The notes under the pieces: model-generated | The model's database searches: none | What the model was told of the DNA's origin: nothing | Seen by the model: only the letters and a program-made list of their open reading frames with translations | Assembly (NCBI RefSeq): GCF_000686905.1 | Contig: NZ_JMLW01000008.1 | Location: 1 to 64,000, forward strand | Reading direction: 5' to 3' | From: Marinospirillum insulare DSM 21763 | GTDB lineage: Bacteria > Pseudomonadota > Gammaproteobacteria > Pseudomonadales > Halomonadaceae | DNA: 64,000 nucleotides | Program-made: the position numbers and the translations under genes | Shown here: in pieces, positions 37,521 to 46,769 of the stretch | Position numbering within the stretch: the first letter of the stretch is position 1 | Layout: each line of letters begins with the position of its first letter

Positions 37521-37737
37521 AATAAAACTATCCAACAGGTATTTCTCGTCTTAACTTAAACAGGTTCTTATTTAAGTGTTAATTTTTTATAGTAACTCTA
37601 GGCTAAAAGCTGTTGATTACTCGCTAATAGCCCTCAAATTTGCAAGGTTAATCTAATTTATTACTTTTTCATCTATAGAACAAGTGTACTAATGTATTTT
37701 TTACAGGTTCTTAAGTTAACTGATGAGCTAAATTTAA
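37521..37737. other. Intergenic region with repeated ACAGGTTCTTA motif
   Basis: About 215 AT-rich bases between the small membrane protein gene and the end of ilvA. ACAGGTTCTTA occurs twice, near 37559 and near 37703. Each copy adjoins TTAACTTAA or its complement TTAAGTTAA, so the first copy sits inside an imperfect inverted repeat. They could be operator half-sites for the small gene or remnants of a terminator for ilvA. No other gene is seen here. Confidence 0.3.
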
Positions 37738-39255
37738 TTAGCGTAGAAAAAGTTGATAAGCAGGATTATCGCTTTCACGCCAGTAACGGTAACTAATTTT
37801 GTCGAGATAGGCTTCAACATTAGGCCTATCACCATTAGGTACTTGTAAGCCAACTAGAACCCGACCATAAGCAGCACCATGGTTACGGTAATGAAAGAGG
37901 GATATGTTCCAGTCTTGCCCTAGGTTATTTAAAAAGTTTAGTAGCGCCCCTGGTCGCTCAGGAAATTCAAAGCGGTAAATTTCTTCATTACAGTCTGATG
38001 GAGTACGCCCACCACCTAAATGGCGAATATGCAGTTTGGCTAGCTCATTGTCAGTTAAATCAACAACAGGGTAGCCTGCTTCTTTAAGCTGCTGAATAAG
38101 CTCTGATCTATCTTCACTGCTTGGCTTAACTTGAACACCCACATAAATCTGTGCGTTTTTTGGGTCGGCATAACGGTAATTAAACTCTGTAACCATTCTT
38201 CGCCTACCAATAATTTTACAGAAGTTTTTAAAGCTACCTGGGTGTTCTGGAATACCTACAGCTAAAATGGCTTCACGCTTTTCACCTAATTCAGTACGCT
38301 CTGCTATGTGTTGTAGGCGTTCAAAATTTGTATTAGCACCTGAGTTAATACAAATTAAATTAGTATCTTTAGTGCCTGTTTGTTCAACGTACTTTTTCAA
38401 ACCGGCTAAGGACAAAGCTCCTGAAGGCTCTGCTACACCGCGAGTATCTTCAAATATATCCTTAACTGCTGCACACATTTCGTCTGAAGTAACAGTAATC
38501 ACTTGGTCAACGTAATTTTTACAAATTTTGAAAGGCTCTTTACCAATTTGAGCAACAGCCACCCCTTCTGCAAAAATACCAACCTGATCTAAAGTCACTC
38601 GTTTATTTTTTTCTAAGGCTACTTTTAAGCAGGCTGCATCCTCTGCTTCTACACCAATAATTTTTATTTCTGGGCGCAAATACTTCACATAGGCAGCAAT
38701 ACCAGCAATTAACCCGCCACCACCTACTGGTACAAAAATAGCGTGAATGGGGTCAGGATGCTGACGCAACATTTCTATAGCTACCGTACCCTGACCTGCA
38801 ATAACGTCTGGATCATCATAAGGGGGCACATAGGTATAGCCATGTTCTTTAATCAGTTCTAGGGCGTGCTCTAAAGCTTCGTCAAAAGCGTCACCCTTTA
38901 AAATAACCCTTGCACCTCTAGCCCTTACTGCCTGAACTTTAATGTCAGGCGTAATGCGTGGCATTACAATAACGGCTTTAACACCCATCACCTTGGCAGC
39001 CATGGCTAAACCTTGCGCATGATTACCAGCCGAAGCAGCAATAACACCCTTGGCTTTTTCAGCTTCTGTTAGCTGAGCCATTTTGTTGTAAGCACCACGT
39101 ATTTTAAAAGAATAGACCGGCTGCAAGTCTTCACGCTTAATCCATACTTGGTTATTCAGGCGTTTAGACATAAAACGTGCTTCAGAAAGCGGGGTTTCTA
39201 GGGCGACATCGTAAACACGCGCCTGGAGAATTTTCTTTACGTAATGCTCAAGCAT
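37738..39255 (-). CDS. ilvA: Threonine ammonia-lyase, biosynthetic
   Basis: Deaminates threonine to 2-oxobutanoate, the first step of isoleucine synthesis, using pyridoxal phosphate. The protein has 505 residues: the PLP lysine in VYSFKIRGAYN (about K59), the SAGNHAQG loop, VPVGGGGLIAGIA (phosphate loop) and two C-terminal ACT-like regulatory domains (about 325-400 and 420-500; EKREAILAVGIPEHPGSFK and IYRFEFPERPGALLNFL), so it should be inhibited by isoleucine. The ATG at 39255 (MLEHYVKK) is preferred to the upstream frame. It is divergent from rpiA. Confidence 0.96.
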   Translation of the reverse strand: MLEHYVKKILQARVYDVALETPLSEARFMSKRLNNQVWIKREDLQPVYSFKIRGAYNKMAQLTEAEKAKGVIAASAGNHAQGLAMAAKVMGVKAVIVMPRITPDIKVQAVRARGARVILKGDAFDEALEHALELIKEHGYTYVPPYDDPDVIAGQGTVAIEMLRQHPDPIHAIFVPVGGGGLIAGIAAYVKYLRPEIKIIGVEAEDAACLKVALEKNKRVTLDQVGIFAEGVAVAQIGKEPFKICKNYVDQVITVTSDEMCAAVKDIFEDTRGVAEPSGALSLAGLKKYVEQTGTKDTNLICINSGANTNFERLQHIAERTELGEKREAILAVGIPEHPGSFKNFCKIIGRRRMVTEFNYRYADPKNAQIYVGVQVKPSSEDRSELIQQLKEAGYPVVDLTDNELAKLHIRHLGGGRTPSDCNEEIYRFEFPERPGALLNFLNNLGQDWNISLFHYRNHGAAYGRVLVGLQVPNGDRPNVEAYLDKISYRYWRESDNPAYQLFLR

Positions 39256-39413
39256 GATGGGGTTTCTTCCACTCACTTCATTAAAATTAAATAACGCACC
39301 ATTGTGTCGTTTTGCTGCGCTTGCGTCTAGTAAAGCTGACCAGAGGTTTTTGTTATTTCGCTTCTTGCTATACTGCTAACTAATCAATACTTTGCTCAAT
39401 AGGTAGTTATTTT

Positions 39414-40094
39414 ATGAACCAGAATGAAATGAAGCAGGCTGTCGCCAAGGCTGCACTCGACGAAATTCGTCATAAACTAGAAAAAGACATGATTATTGGT
39501 ATAGGCACTGGTTCTACTGCTAATTTTTTTATTGATGAATTAGCTAAATTAAAACAAGATTTTGATGGTGCAGTGGCTAGCTCAGAAGCCAGTGCTGAAC
39601 GTTTGAAAGCGCATGGCATTCGATTGGTTGATTTAAATTCAGCAGGCCAACTCCCTTTTTATATTGACGGTGCCGATGAAATTAATGGTCGCCTACAAAT
39701 GATTAAAGGCGGTGGTGCTGCTTTAACCCGAGAAAAAATTGTAGCCGCTTGCAGTGATACCTTTATTTGTATTGCGGACCAAAGTAAACAGGTCGATATT
39801 TTAGGCGAGTTTCCTTTACCTGTTGAAGTTTTACCTATGGCACGTAGCCATGTTGGCCGTGAACTAGTCAAGATTGGCGCTGATCCCCAGTGGCGACAGG
39901 GTGTAACCACAGACAATGGCAACTGGATTATCGACTGCTATAACTTTAAGTTAGATGACCCAATTAAGTTGGAAAGCATGATTAACAATATTACTGGCGT
40001 GGTTTGTAATGGTATTTTTGCCCATCGCCAAGCCGATATTTTACTCTTAGGTAGTTCTGAGGGTGTGGAGCGTTTGGTTTATCCAAGCAATTAA
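39414..40094 (+). CDS. rpiA: Ribose-5-phosphate isomerase A
   Basis: Interconverts ribose 5-phosphate and ribulose 5-phosphate in the pentose phosphate pathway. The protein has 226 residues. [40 protein letters not shown] (catalytic Asp) and [16 protein letters not shown] with the catalytic Glu are present. The pairing with a divergent ilvA is the common gammaproteobacterial order. Its stop overlaps the stop of the convergent waaA by 4 bases. Confidence 0.97.
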   Translation: MNQNEMKQAVAKAALDEIRHKLEKDMIIGIGTGSTANFFIDELAKLKQDFDGAVASSEASAERLKAHGIRLVDLNSAGQLPFYIDGADEINGRLQMIKGGGAALTREKIVAACSDTFICIADQSKQVDILGEFPLPVEVLPMARSHVGRELVKIGADPQWRQGVTTDNGNWIIDCYNFKLDDPIKLESMINNITGVVCNGIFAHRQADILLLGSSEGVERLVYPSN

Positions 40095-41350
40095 GGTAGC
40101 AGGCTTTCTACAAGGGTTAGCTGTTTTTGCATAGCGCCCTTGTTAGCTTCAACCACTTGAAGCGCTGCAGTTTGCATGGTTTGGCAAGTATTTTTATCTT
40201 GCCAAAGGTTTAGCACTAGCTCGGGTAGTTCTTCTGCCTGCTCTACTTCTGCCAGGGCTCCAGCATCGCGAAGCAAGTTGGCTACTTCACTAAAGTTTTG
40301 TAAATGTGGCCCAGTAATCACAGGCACACCTACTGCCGCTGGCTCTAATAAGTTATGCCCGCCGATTGGCTCTAAACTACCTGCTACAAAAGCTATATCT
40401 GCTAAAGCATATAACAACAGCATTTCGCCTAGCGTATCGCCTAAATAAACTTGGGTTGTTGCTTGGATTGGTTCTTCTAAACTACGCCTTGCTAGGTTTA
40501 AGTTTTTATCCTGTATCAGCTTGGCAGCCTCATCAAACCTTTGTGGGTGGCGCGGCACTAAAATTAATAATGCATTGGGCTGTTTAGCTAAGATTTTTTG
40601 GTGCGCTGCTAACAAAGGCGCATCTTCACCCTCATGGGTACTGGCTGCTATCCAAACAGGCCTAGCATCTAAGTTTAAGTTTTCTTTTAAATGGGTTAAT
40701 TGTTGCTCAAAATCAGCCGCTAGCTGTAGGTCATACTTAATTGTGCCAGTTACTTCTACTCTGGTTTCTGGAAAACCCAAAGCTACAAACCGCTGTGCAT
40801 CTTCATCTGCTTTAGCTGCTAGGTAGGTTACTTTTTTTAAAGCATCAGCCATTAACGGACGTATTTTTTTATACGCATTAAATGCTTTAGGCGATAAGCG
40901 CCCATTAGCAATAATGAGTGGTATGCCAGCTTGATAACAGGAGTGAATTAGATTGGGCCAAATTTCTGTTTCAAAAATAATGCCCACTAAAGGTTTTAAG
41001 GTTTTAACAAATCGCTGGGTATTCCAAGGCAAATCTAGGGGTACTAGGTAATGCCTTGCTTCAGGTAAACGCTGCCTAACTTGTGCGGCACCAGTTGCAG
41101 TCATGGTTGTTACTACCAGCTGCTTGTTTGGGTGACGCTCTTGCAAGGCTTTGAGCAAGGGTTCTGCTGCTAACACTTCACCCATCGAAGCACAATGTGC
41201 CCAGATAACAGGCTTTTCAAAAGGTGAAATATGCCCTGCACGCTGGCGCTCTGAAAACTCATTCACCCTCTCACGCGCCATACGCTTTTTGGCCCAAGGT
41301 GAAAGCAAGGTTAATAAACTTGTATAGGCTAAACGTGAAAAAGAGAGCAT
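40091..41350 (-). CDS. waaA: 3-deoxy-D-manno-octulosonic acid transferase
   Basis: Attaches Kdo from CMP-Kdo to lipid A precursor at the inner membrane. The protein has 419 residues with an N-terminal membrane anchor and a GT-B fold (GT30): [24 protein letters not shown] (acceptor-side Glu and Gly-rich loop), [20 protein letters not shown] and the nucleotide-sugar part [29 protein letters not shown]. Whether it adds one or two Kdo cannot be told by reading; a Kdo kinase nearby hints at single addition. It overlaps hldE by one base. Confidence 0.95.
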   Translation of the reverse strand: MLSFSRLAYTSLLTLLSPWAKKRMARERVNEFSERQRAGHISPFEKPVIWAHCASMGEVLAAEPLLKALQERHPNKQLVVTTMTATGAAQVRQRLPEARHYLVPLDLPWNTQRFVKTLKPLVGIIFETEIWPNLIHSCYQAGIPLIIANGRLSPKAFNAYKKIRPLMADALKKVTYLAAKADEDAQRFVALGFPETRVEVTGTIKYDLQLAADFEQQLTHLKENLNLDARPVWIAASTHEGEDAPLLAAHQKILAKQPNALLILVPRHPQRFDEAAKLIQDKNLNLARRSLEEPIQATTQVYLGDTLGEMLLLYALADIAFVAGSLEPIGGHNLLEPAAVGVPVITGPHLQNFSEVANLLRDAGALAEVEQAEELPELVLNLWQDKNTCQTMQTAALQVVEANKGAMQKQLTLVESLLP

Positions 41351-42771
41351 TAACTTTTATCCAGTATAGAACGCACCATGGCTGTGGTAGAAACCCCATC
41401 CACAAAACTGAGTACCTTTACTTCACCACCTGCTGCTAACACTGTAGCTGCGCCAGCAATTGCTTCTACTTGGTAATCTCCACCTTTAACTAAGACATTA
41501 GGTACTAGCTGGGCAATAATTTCAGCGGGCGTATCTCCCGTAAAAGGAACCACCCAATCAACTGACTGCAAGCCAGCTAAAACACGCATACGTCTTTCTA
41601 ATGTGTTGATAGGACGTGAAGGACCTTTTAAGCGACTCACTGATTCATCGGAATTAACTGCTACAACCAGCCTGTTGCCTAGTTTGCGAGCTTCTTCTAG
41701 GTAGGCCACATGGCCTGCATGCAGTAGGTCGAAACAGCCATTGGTGAAAACAATTTTTTCACCTTTATTTTTGGCTAGGCGAATTAATTTTGCTAGACGA
41801 TCAGCTTCTGTCACGCCATATTCTTGCAGCGTATCGCTATGCAGTGCTGTATAAATCTCACCTAAGCTAACCGTTGCAGTACCCGGCTTGGCAACCACTA
41901 CACCTGCAGCTAAATTGGCTAACATCATGGCTTCAGGAAAGTCATGACCAGAAGCTAAGGCTAAACCTAAAACTGCGATTACCGTGTCACCTGCACCTGT
42001 TACATCATAGATTTCTTGTGCTCGAGTGGGTAGATGCAAGGGTGCTAAACCTTCTCTTATCAGCGTCATGCCTTTTTCACTGCGAGTTATTAGTAAGGCT
42101 TCTAGCTCTAACTCACTACGCAGTTGTTCACCTTTTTGCTCTAGTTCTGTTTCGTCTTTACATTCACCTACTATGGCTTCAAATTCACTTAGGTTAGGCG
42201 TTAGAACACTGGCTTGGCGGTAAATAGAAAAGTCTTGTCCCTTAGGGTCTATTAAAACTCTTTTACCTGCTTTACGTGCCATTTGAATCATTTTTTGTAC
42301 TTGGTTTAGCGTTCCTTTGGCATAGTCTGAAAGAATAACCAGATCAGTTTCTTTTAAACCTGCACTAAAGGCATCTAGGAAGCTTTGCCCTGCTTGTAAT
42401 TGCTCTTCAAAATCTAAGCGTATTAGCTGTTGATTACGGCTCATTACTCTAACCTTGGTTACCGTTGGTTGAGTGTCTGAACGATCAAAAAATGTTTTTA
42501 CACCCAGTTGTTCTAAACGACCATCTAATAAACGGGCATTATCGTCCCGCCCAACAATGCCCGCCAAACCTGCATTAGCACCAAGGCTTACTAGGTTTAA
42601 TGCTACGTTAGCCGCACCACCCGGGCGATCATCCTGAGCTTGAACTTTTACTACAGGTACCGGTGCTTCAGGTGAAATGCGTGAGGTAGCACCCTGCCAA
42701 TAACGGTCTAACATCACATCGCCAGCAACTAAAATATTAGCCTGCTCAAAAGCTGCAAAGTTAACTTTCAT
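41350..42771 (-). CDS. hldE: Bifunctional heptose 7-phosphate kinase / heptose 1-phosphate adenylyltransferase
   Basis: Makes ADP-heptose precursors for the LPS core. The 473-residue protein has an N-terminal ribokinase-type domain (about 1-320; VAGDVMLDRYWQG, DRPGGAANVALNL, DVTGAGDTVIAVLGLAL) and a C-terminal nucleotidyltransferase domain (about 340-473; FTNGCFDLLHAGHVAYLEEA, the HxGH motif). It lies between waaA and the heptosyltransferase gene. The intermediate phosphatase gmhB is about 6 kb away. Confidence 0.96.
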   Translation of the reverse strand: MKVNFAAFEQANILVAGDVMLDRYWQGATSRISPEAPVPVVKVQAQDDRPGGAANVALNLVSLGANAGLAGIVGRDDNARLLDGRLEQLGVKTFFDRSDTQPTVTKVRVMSRNQQLIRLDFEEQLQAGQSFLDAFSAGLKETDLVILSDYAKGTLNQVQKMIQMARKAGKRVLIDPKGQDFSIYRQASVLTPNLSEFEAIVGECKDETELEQKGEQLRSELELEALLITRSEKGMTLIREGLAPLHLPTRAQEIYDVTGAGDTVIAVLGLALASGHDFPEAMMLANLAAGVVVAKPGTATVSLGEIYTALHSDTLQEYGVTEADRLAKLIRLAKNKGEKIVFTNGCFDLLHAGHVAYLEEARKLGNRLVVAVNSDESVSRLKGPSRPINTLERRMRVLAGLQSVDWVVPFTGDTPAEIIAQLVPNVLVKGGDYQVEAIAGAATVLAAGGEVKVLSFVDGVSTTAMVRSILDKS

Positions 42772-42775
42772 TCAA

Positions 42776-43891
42776 TTAAATCCTTGTTGGAATCTTAGGG
42801 CTAAGTTTTTTTAGTTTAAGGTCGGCAGCAATTAAATCTAGTTTTTCTATAACGTCTTGTGAGGTAATTAAACCCATAGCATTGGGGCTTCTAACCCTTT
42901 GACCCCAAGCAACAGTTTCTAAGGGCTGTTTTAAGTATTTAGCCACAGCTTCTGGGTAACGGTTTACTACATAATCATCGAGCCAAGGGCCTGTACGTGC
43001 AGGGTTACTAGTAGCATACAAACCCAACGCAGGTTTGCCTCTAGCCGCTGCCATATGGATAGGGCCTGAATCGGGCGCTATTACCAGCTCAGCACCATCA
43101 ATCACGGCTAACAAGGCTTTTAAGTTGGTTTTACCCATTAGGTCTAAAATTTTAGATTGCGAATGCTTAATAATTTGTGCTGTAGCATTTTTTTCTAACT
43201 CTGTTTGCCCACCCACTAGCACCGTGGTTAAACCATAGGCTTGCTGGGCATAATCTATAACCTCTGCCCAGCCTACAAAATCTTCCCAGTTACGCCAGTT
43301 ACGTTTTCTAAAACTGCTGCAAGGGCTAATCACTAGGTATCTTTCTAAACCTGCAACCAGTTGTTTAGCTACGGCTTGATCTGCTTCTGGTACAGGAATG
43401 CTCCATTCAGGTTCAGTTTTAGCAACACCCAAATAATGAACAAAGTCCATAAAACCTTGACCAACTCGTACATTAGGATTGGCGTTAATTTGTTCGTTAA
43501 CAAACCAGTTTTGATTATCTTTAGCCCTTGCTGCATCAAAGCCTATACGCCGTTTAGCAGGAATAAAGCGTGATAATACACTGGCTCTAAGGGCTGCTTG
43601 CATGTGTAGTAATACATCGAAGGGCTTGCCAGCGCGTTTATCCATAATTTCTTTACGTAGTGCACGCATACCAGCCAAACCACTTTTCTTATCGTAGATA
43701 AAGAAGTCGACTCCTTCCAAGCCAGCTAGTAAGTTATACTCAGCACGGCCTATAACCCAGGTTATTTTTATTCCCGGCTGTTGCTTTTGTAAAGCCCTAA
43801 CCGCGGGTACTAGGTTACAAACATCGCCAAGCGCAGATAGGCGTAAAATACATAGATCACCAAGATTAAGACTGGACGATAAAGACGGCAT
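42776..43891 (-). CDS. Heptosyltransferase family GT9, OpsX-like
   Basis: A 371-residue GT9 glycosyltransferase. CILRLSALGDVCNLVPAVRALQ is the N-terminal signature, VDFFIYDKKSG and RRIGFDAARAKDNQNWFVNEQI follow, and the donor site includes IAPDSGPIHMAAARGKPALGLYA. The N-terminal half resembles Haemophilus OpsX, which adds the first heptose to phosphorylated Kdo, as I recall it. The neighbouring Kdo kinase supports that. The start ATG overlaps the divergent kdkA start (CATG at 43889-43892), with GGA 9 bases upstream on the minus strand. Confidence 0.82.
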   Translation of the reverse strand: MPSLSSSLNLGDLCILRLSALGDVCNLVPAVRALQKQQPGIKITWVIGRAEYNLLAGLEGVDFFIYDKKSGLAGMRALRKEIMDKRAGKPFDVLLHMQAALRASVLSRFIPAKRRIGFDAARAKDNQNWFVNEQINANPNVRVGQGFMDFVHYLGVAKTEPEWSIPVPEADQAVAKQLVAGLERYLVISPCSSFRKRNWRNWEDFVGWAEVIDYAQQAYGLTTVLVGGQTELEKNATAQIIKHSQSKILDLMGKTNLKALLAVIDGAELVIAPDSGPIHMAAARGKPALGLYATSNPARTGPWLDDYVVNRYPEAVAKYLKQPLETVAWGQRVRSPNAMGLITSQDVIEKLDLIAADLKLKKLSPKIPTRI

Positions 43892-44600
43892 GAGTAATTT
43901 CCAACTGCTAGAGGATCAAGGATTGATCATTCTATATGACCAAGTACAAATCCCACAAATAAGTGCTGACTGGTTTAGTTTAAATTATTGGGAAGCCAAT
44001 CAAGCCGTTCTTGGTGGTGCGCCTGGTCGGGGTACTAGTTTGTTTATTGAAACCCCCGCTGGTGAAGCAGTTTGGCGGCATTACCACCGTGGTGGCATTC
44101 CAGGGCGCTTCATTAAAGATAGCTATTTTTGGCAAGGCCTAGAAAAAACCCGCGCTTGGCAAGAGTTTAAATTAACAGCCAGGTTGCTCACAAAAGGCTT
44201 ACCTGTACCTCTACCTTTAGCAGCTAGCATTAAACGCCAAGGGCTATTTTATTCAGCCGATTTAATTACCCTGCGTATTCCTAATGCGCTACCTCTAATG
44301 GATTTTCTAACCACTAATAATCAACCAGAGTTAAACCTACTTCTTGAAAAAGTAGGGCAAACAATGGCTGAGTTTCATGCCGCAGGTTTAAACCATGTTG
44401 ACCTTAACCCACGCAATATTTTAGTTGATTCTAAGCTAAGCAAGGTTTGGTTAATTGATTTTGACCGGTGCCAATTAACAAAACCTAACACTAAGTTAGC
44501 AGCTAGTAACATAAAGCGCTTAACCAGGGCATTTAATAAAATAAATCCAAGCCAAGTCAATGTTTGGCTGAAGAGTTTTATGGCAGGTTACGCTAGCTAG
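43890..44600 (+). CDS. kdkA: 3-deoxy-D-manno-octulosonic acid kinase
   Basis: Phosphorylates Kdo on lipid A, an essential modification where only a single Kdo is attached. The 236-residue protein has a eukaryotic-type kinase core: WRHYHRGGIPGRFIKDSYFW, LEKTRAWQEFKLTARLL, the catalytic HVDLNPRNILVD (about residues 168-179) and the metal motif WLIDFDRC. It matches H. influenzae KdkA in layout. It starts on the same four bases as the divergent GT9 gene, so its promoter and RBS would lie within that gene. Confidence 0.9.
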   Translation: MSNFQLLEDQGLIILYDQVQIPQISADWFSLNYWEANQAVLGGAPGRGTSLFIETPAGEAVWRHYHRGGIPGRFIKDSYFWQGLEKTRAWQEFKLTARLLTKGLPVPLPLAASIKRQGLFYSADLITLRIPNALPLMDFLTTNNQPELNLLLEKVGQTMAEFHAAGLNHVDLNPRNILVDSKLSKVWLIDFDRCQLTKPNTKLAASNIKRLTRAFNKINPSQVNVWLKSFMAGYAS

Positions 44601-44709
44601 CTATCAGCAACACCTACTTGCAAAATAGCCTGCTAAGTTCACCTAAAAATATATAGAAAACTGCAACACTAGGAATAATTTTTCAATTTAAAAACAGGGT
44701 TGTTTACTT

Positions 44710-45756
44710 ATGCGACTAATCCAGGTTTGCCTTAACAAAGATTATGATGATCAGTCTCAGCAAGCTGAAATGTTAATCCGAAGCCTAGCCGAACAAAAAA
44801 TAAAGCAATTATTAGTTTGCCGTAAAAACTCAGCTTTACATAATCGTTTAAGTCATTTGCGTAACCTCCCTTTGGTTACTGTTAGCAACACCTGGTCTGG
44901 TCACTTCAAAGTGCCTAGAAAAGGCTTAGTTCATGCGCATGATTTAACAGCAGCCAAATGGGCAAGCTTACAAAACCGTTTACGTGGTACACCTTGGCTA
45001 ATGAGCTGGTATTTTCCAGATGAAGCATCAATTGCCCCACTCAAAAAAAGTTTGTTAAAAAAGGCACAAGCCCTCTTAGTCAACTCTATCCCTGTCGAAC
45101 AAGCTATGCGTGAAAAAGCTTACTGTGCTGTTAAACGTCTACCTAGTTCTGTACTACCTTTAGATACCAACCCCATGGCTATGACTCAATTACGCAGCCA
45201 TTACCAAGGGCGTTTTGTTATTGGTCACAGTGGTTATATTTCTGCAGATGGTAATCAACAGCTGTTACTCGAATGTGCTGAAGCACTTCAAAAAGATTTG
45301 CCTAATATTATTTTTGTTGTTTTAGGCGATGGACCACAAAAAAATAAATTAAAAAAGGCCAGTGATGGTTTGCAAAACATTGACTTTGTGGGTGAGCCTA
45401 AACACCTAGGTGATTACTTTTCTATTATGAATATCTATATTGATCCTGCTAACCAAGCCACATCGCTTACTGGCCTATTACAAGCAATGAACTTTCATAT
45501 TCCTGTTATTGCCAGCCGAGTGTCAGGCTTTGCTGAGTTTATTAGACACCGCAGTAATGGCCTACTTTTTAAAAAAAATGACGTTGATTCTTTAATAGAA
45601 ATGATTAAGGTGCTTTATAACAGTGTACCGCTACGTACTCGAATGACACGCGATGCACATAGCCAACTAAAAGATGCTACCCCAGAAAAAGTAAGCCATA
45701 AGAACCTAGCTGTTTACTCTGCTTTAATTCAGAACCTGAAAGCAAAAAAAGGATAA
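44710..45756 (+). CDS. Glycosyltransferase, family 4 (GT-B)
   Basis: A 348-residue glycosyltransferase. The C-terminal Rossmann half carries [44 protein letters not shown] and the donor segment [28 protein letters not shown] with [12 protein letters not shown], a GT4 layout. The N-terminal half is short. The acceptor is unknown; its position after the core genes suggests LPS core or another surface glycan. It starts 109 bases after kdkA and runs towards glyQ on the same strand. Confidence 0.8.
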   Translation: MRLIQVCLNKDYDDQSQQAEMLIRSLAEQKIKQLLVCRKNSALHNRLSHLRNLPLVTVSNTWSGHFKVPRKGLVHAHDLTAAKWASLQNRLRGTPWLMSWYFPDEASIAPLKKSLLKKAQALLVNSIPVEQAMREKAYCAVKRLPSSVLPLDTNPMAMTQLRSHYQGRFVIGHSGYISADGNQQLLLECAEALQKDLPNIIFVVLGDGPQKNKLKKASDGLQNIDFVGEPKHLGDYFSIMNIYIDPANQATSLTGLLQAMNFHIPVIASRVSGFAEFIRHRSNGLLFKKNDVDSLIEMIKVLYNSVPLRTRMTRDAHSQLKDATPEKVSHKNLAVYSALIQNLKAKKG

Positions 45757-45809
45757 GGTATAATCTTGCCCAATCATCTCCATTCACCGATGCAAGGGCA
45801 GTTTTGACC

Positions 45810-46769
45810 ATGAACTCGTCAACGCCAGATGTTTCCACCTTTCAGGGCTTAATTCTTGCCCTACAGCAATACTGGGCCAATCAAGGCTGTGTTATTTTAC
45901 AGCCACTTGATATGGAAGTAGGTGCAGGCACCTTTCACCCAGCTACTTTTCTTAAAGCCTTAGGTCCAGAAACCTGGAACTCAGCTTATGTACAACCCTC
46001 GCGTCGCCCTACTGATGGCCGCTATGGTGAAAACCCTAACCGTTTACAACATTACTATCAGTTTCAGGTAGTGATGAAGCCTTCACCCTCTAATTTCCAA
46101 GAACTTTACTTAAACTCTTTACGCATGATGGGTATTGATCCTTTAGTTCATGATGTACGTTTTGTTGAAGATAACTGGGAATCTCCAACCTTAGGTGCCT
46201 GGGGTTTAGGCTGGGAAGTTTGGTTAAATGGTATGGAGGTGACTCAGTTTACCTACTTCCAGCAGGCTGGTGGCCTAGAGTGCTACCCAGTAACCGGCGA
46301 AATCACTTATGGCCTAGAGCGCATTGCCATGTATTTACAAGGCGTAGACAGTGTCTATGACCTGGTTTGGACACTTGACCCTAGCGGCAAGCCAGTAACC
46401 TACGGCGATATTTGGTTACAGAACGAGCAGGAACAAAGTACTTACAACTTTGAGCAGGCTGATGTTGATGCTCTCTTTGCTTGGTTTGATCAATGTGAAA
46501 AAGAGTGCAATAAGCTGCTAGTGGCACAACTGCCACTTCCTGCTTATGAGCAAGTTTTGAAAGCCTCACATACCTTTAATTTATTAGATGCACGCCATGC
46601 TATTTCCGTTACTGAGCGCCAGCGTTTTATTTTGCGTGTGCGCACTTTGGCTAGAGAAGTAGCCGTGCTTTATTTTAATACACGTAAAGCCGCAGGTTTC
46701 CCTTTAGCACCCAAACAGCTAGCGGAAGAAGTGTTTGCGCAACTGGCTTCTGATGAGGAGAAAGCATAA
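45810..46769 (+). CDS. glyQ: Glycine--tRNA ligase alpha subunit
   Basis: Alpha subunit of the bacterial (alpha-beta)2 glycyl-tRNA synthetase, which holds the class II catalytic core. The protein has 319 residues: [70 protein letters not shown] and [17 protein letters not shown]. The ATG at 45810 is chosen over a TTG at 45804. TATAAT at 45759-45764 may be its -10 element; the -35 is poor. The stop overlaps the glyS start (TAATG). Confidence 0.96.
   Translation: MNSSTPDVSTFQGLILALQQYWANQGCVILQPLDMEVGAGTFHPATFLKALGPETWNSAYVQPSRRPTDGRYGENPNRLQHYYQFQVVMKPSPSNFQELYLNSLRMMGIDPLVHDVRFVEDNWESPTLGAWGLGWEVWLNGMEVTQFTYFQQAGGLECYPVTGEITYGLERIAMYLQGVDSVYDLVWTLDPSGKPVTYGDIWLQNEQEQSTYNFEQADVDALFAWFDQCEKECNKLLVAQLPLPAYEQVLKASHTFNLLDARHAISVTERQRFILRVRTLAREVAVLYFNTRKAAGFPLAPKQLAEEVFAQLASDEEKA

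Noticed and set aside
39256-39413. Attenuator or leader peptide for ilvA
   Set aside because: No run of Ile/Val/Leu/Thr codons in a short frame and no terminator pair was seen upstream of the ATG.
44601-44709. tRNA gene between kdkA and the GT4 gene
   Set aside because: No cloverleaf, no T-loop GTTCRANNC and no acceptor pairing; AT-rich spacer only.
45757-45809. Glycine riboswitch or T-box upstream of glyQS
   Set aside because: The leader is about 50 bases long and has none of the conserved segments.
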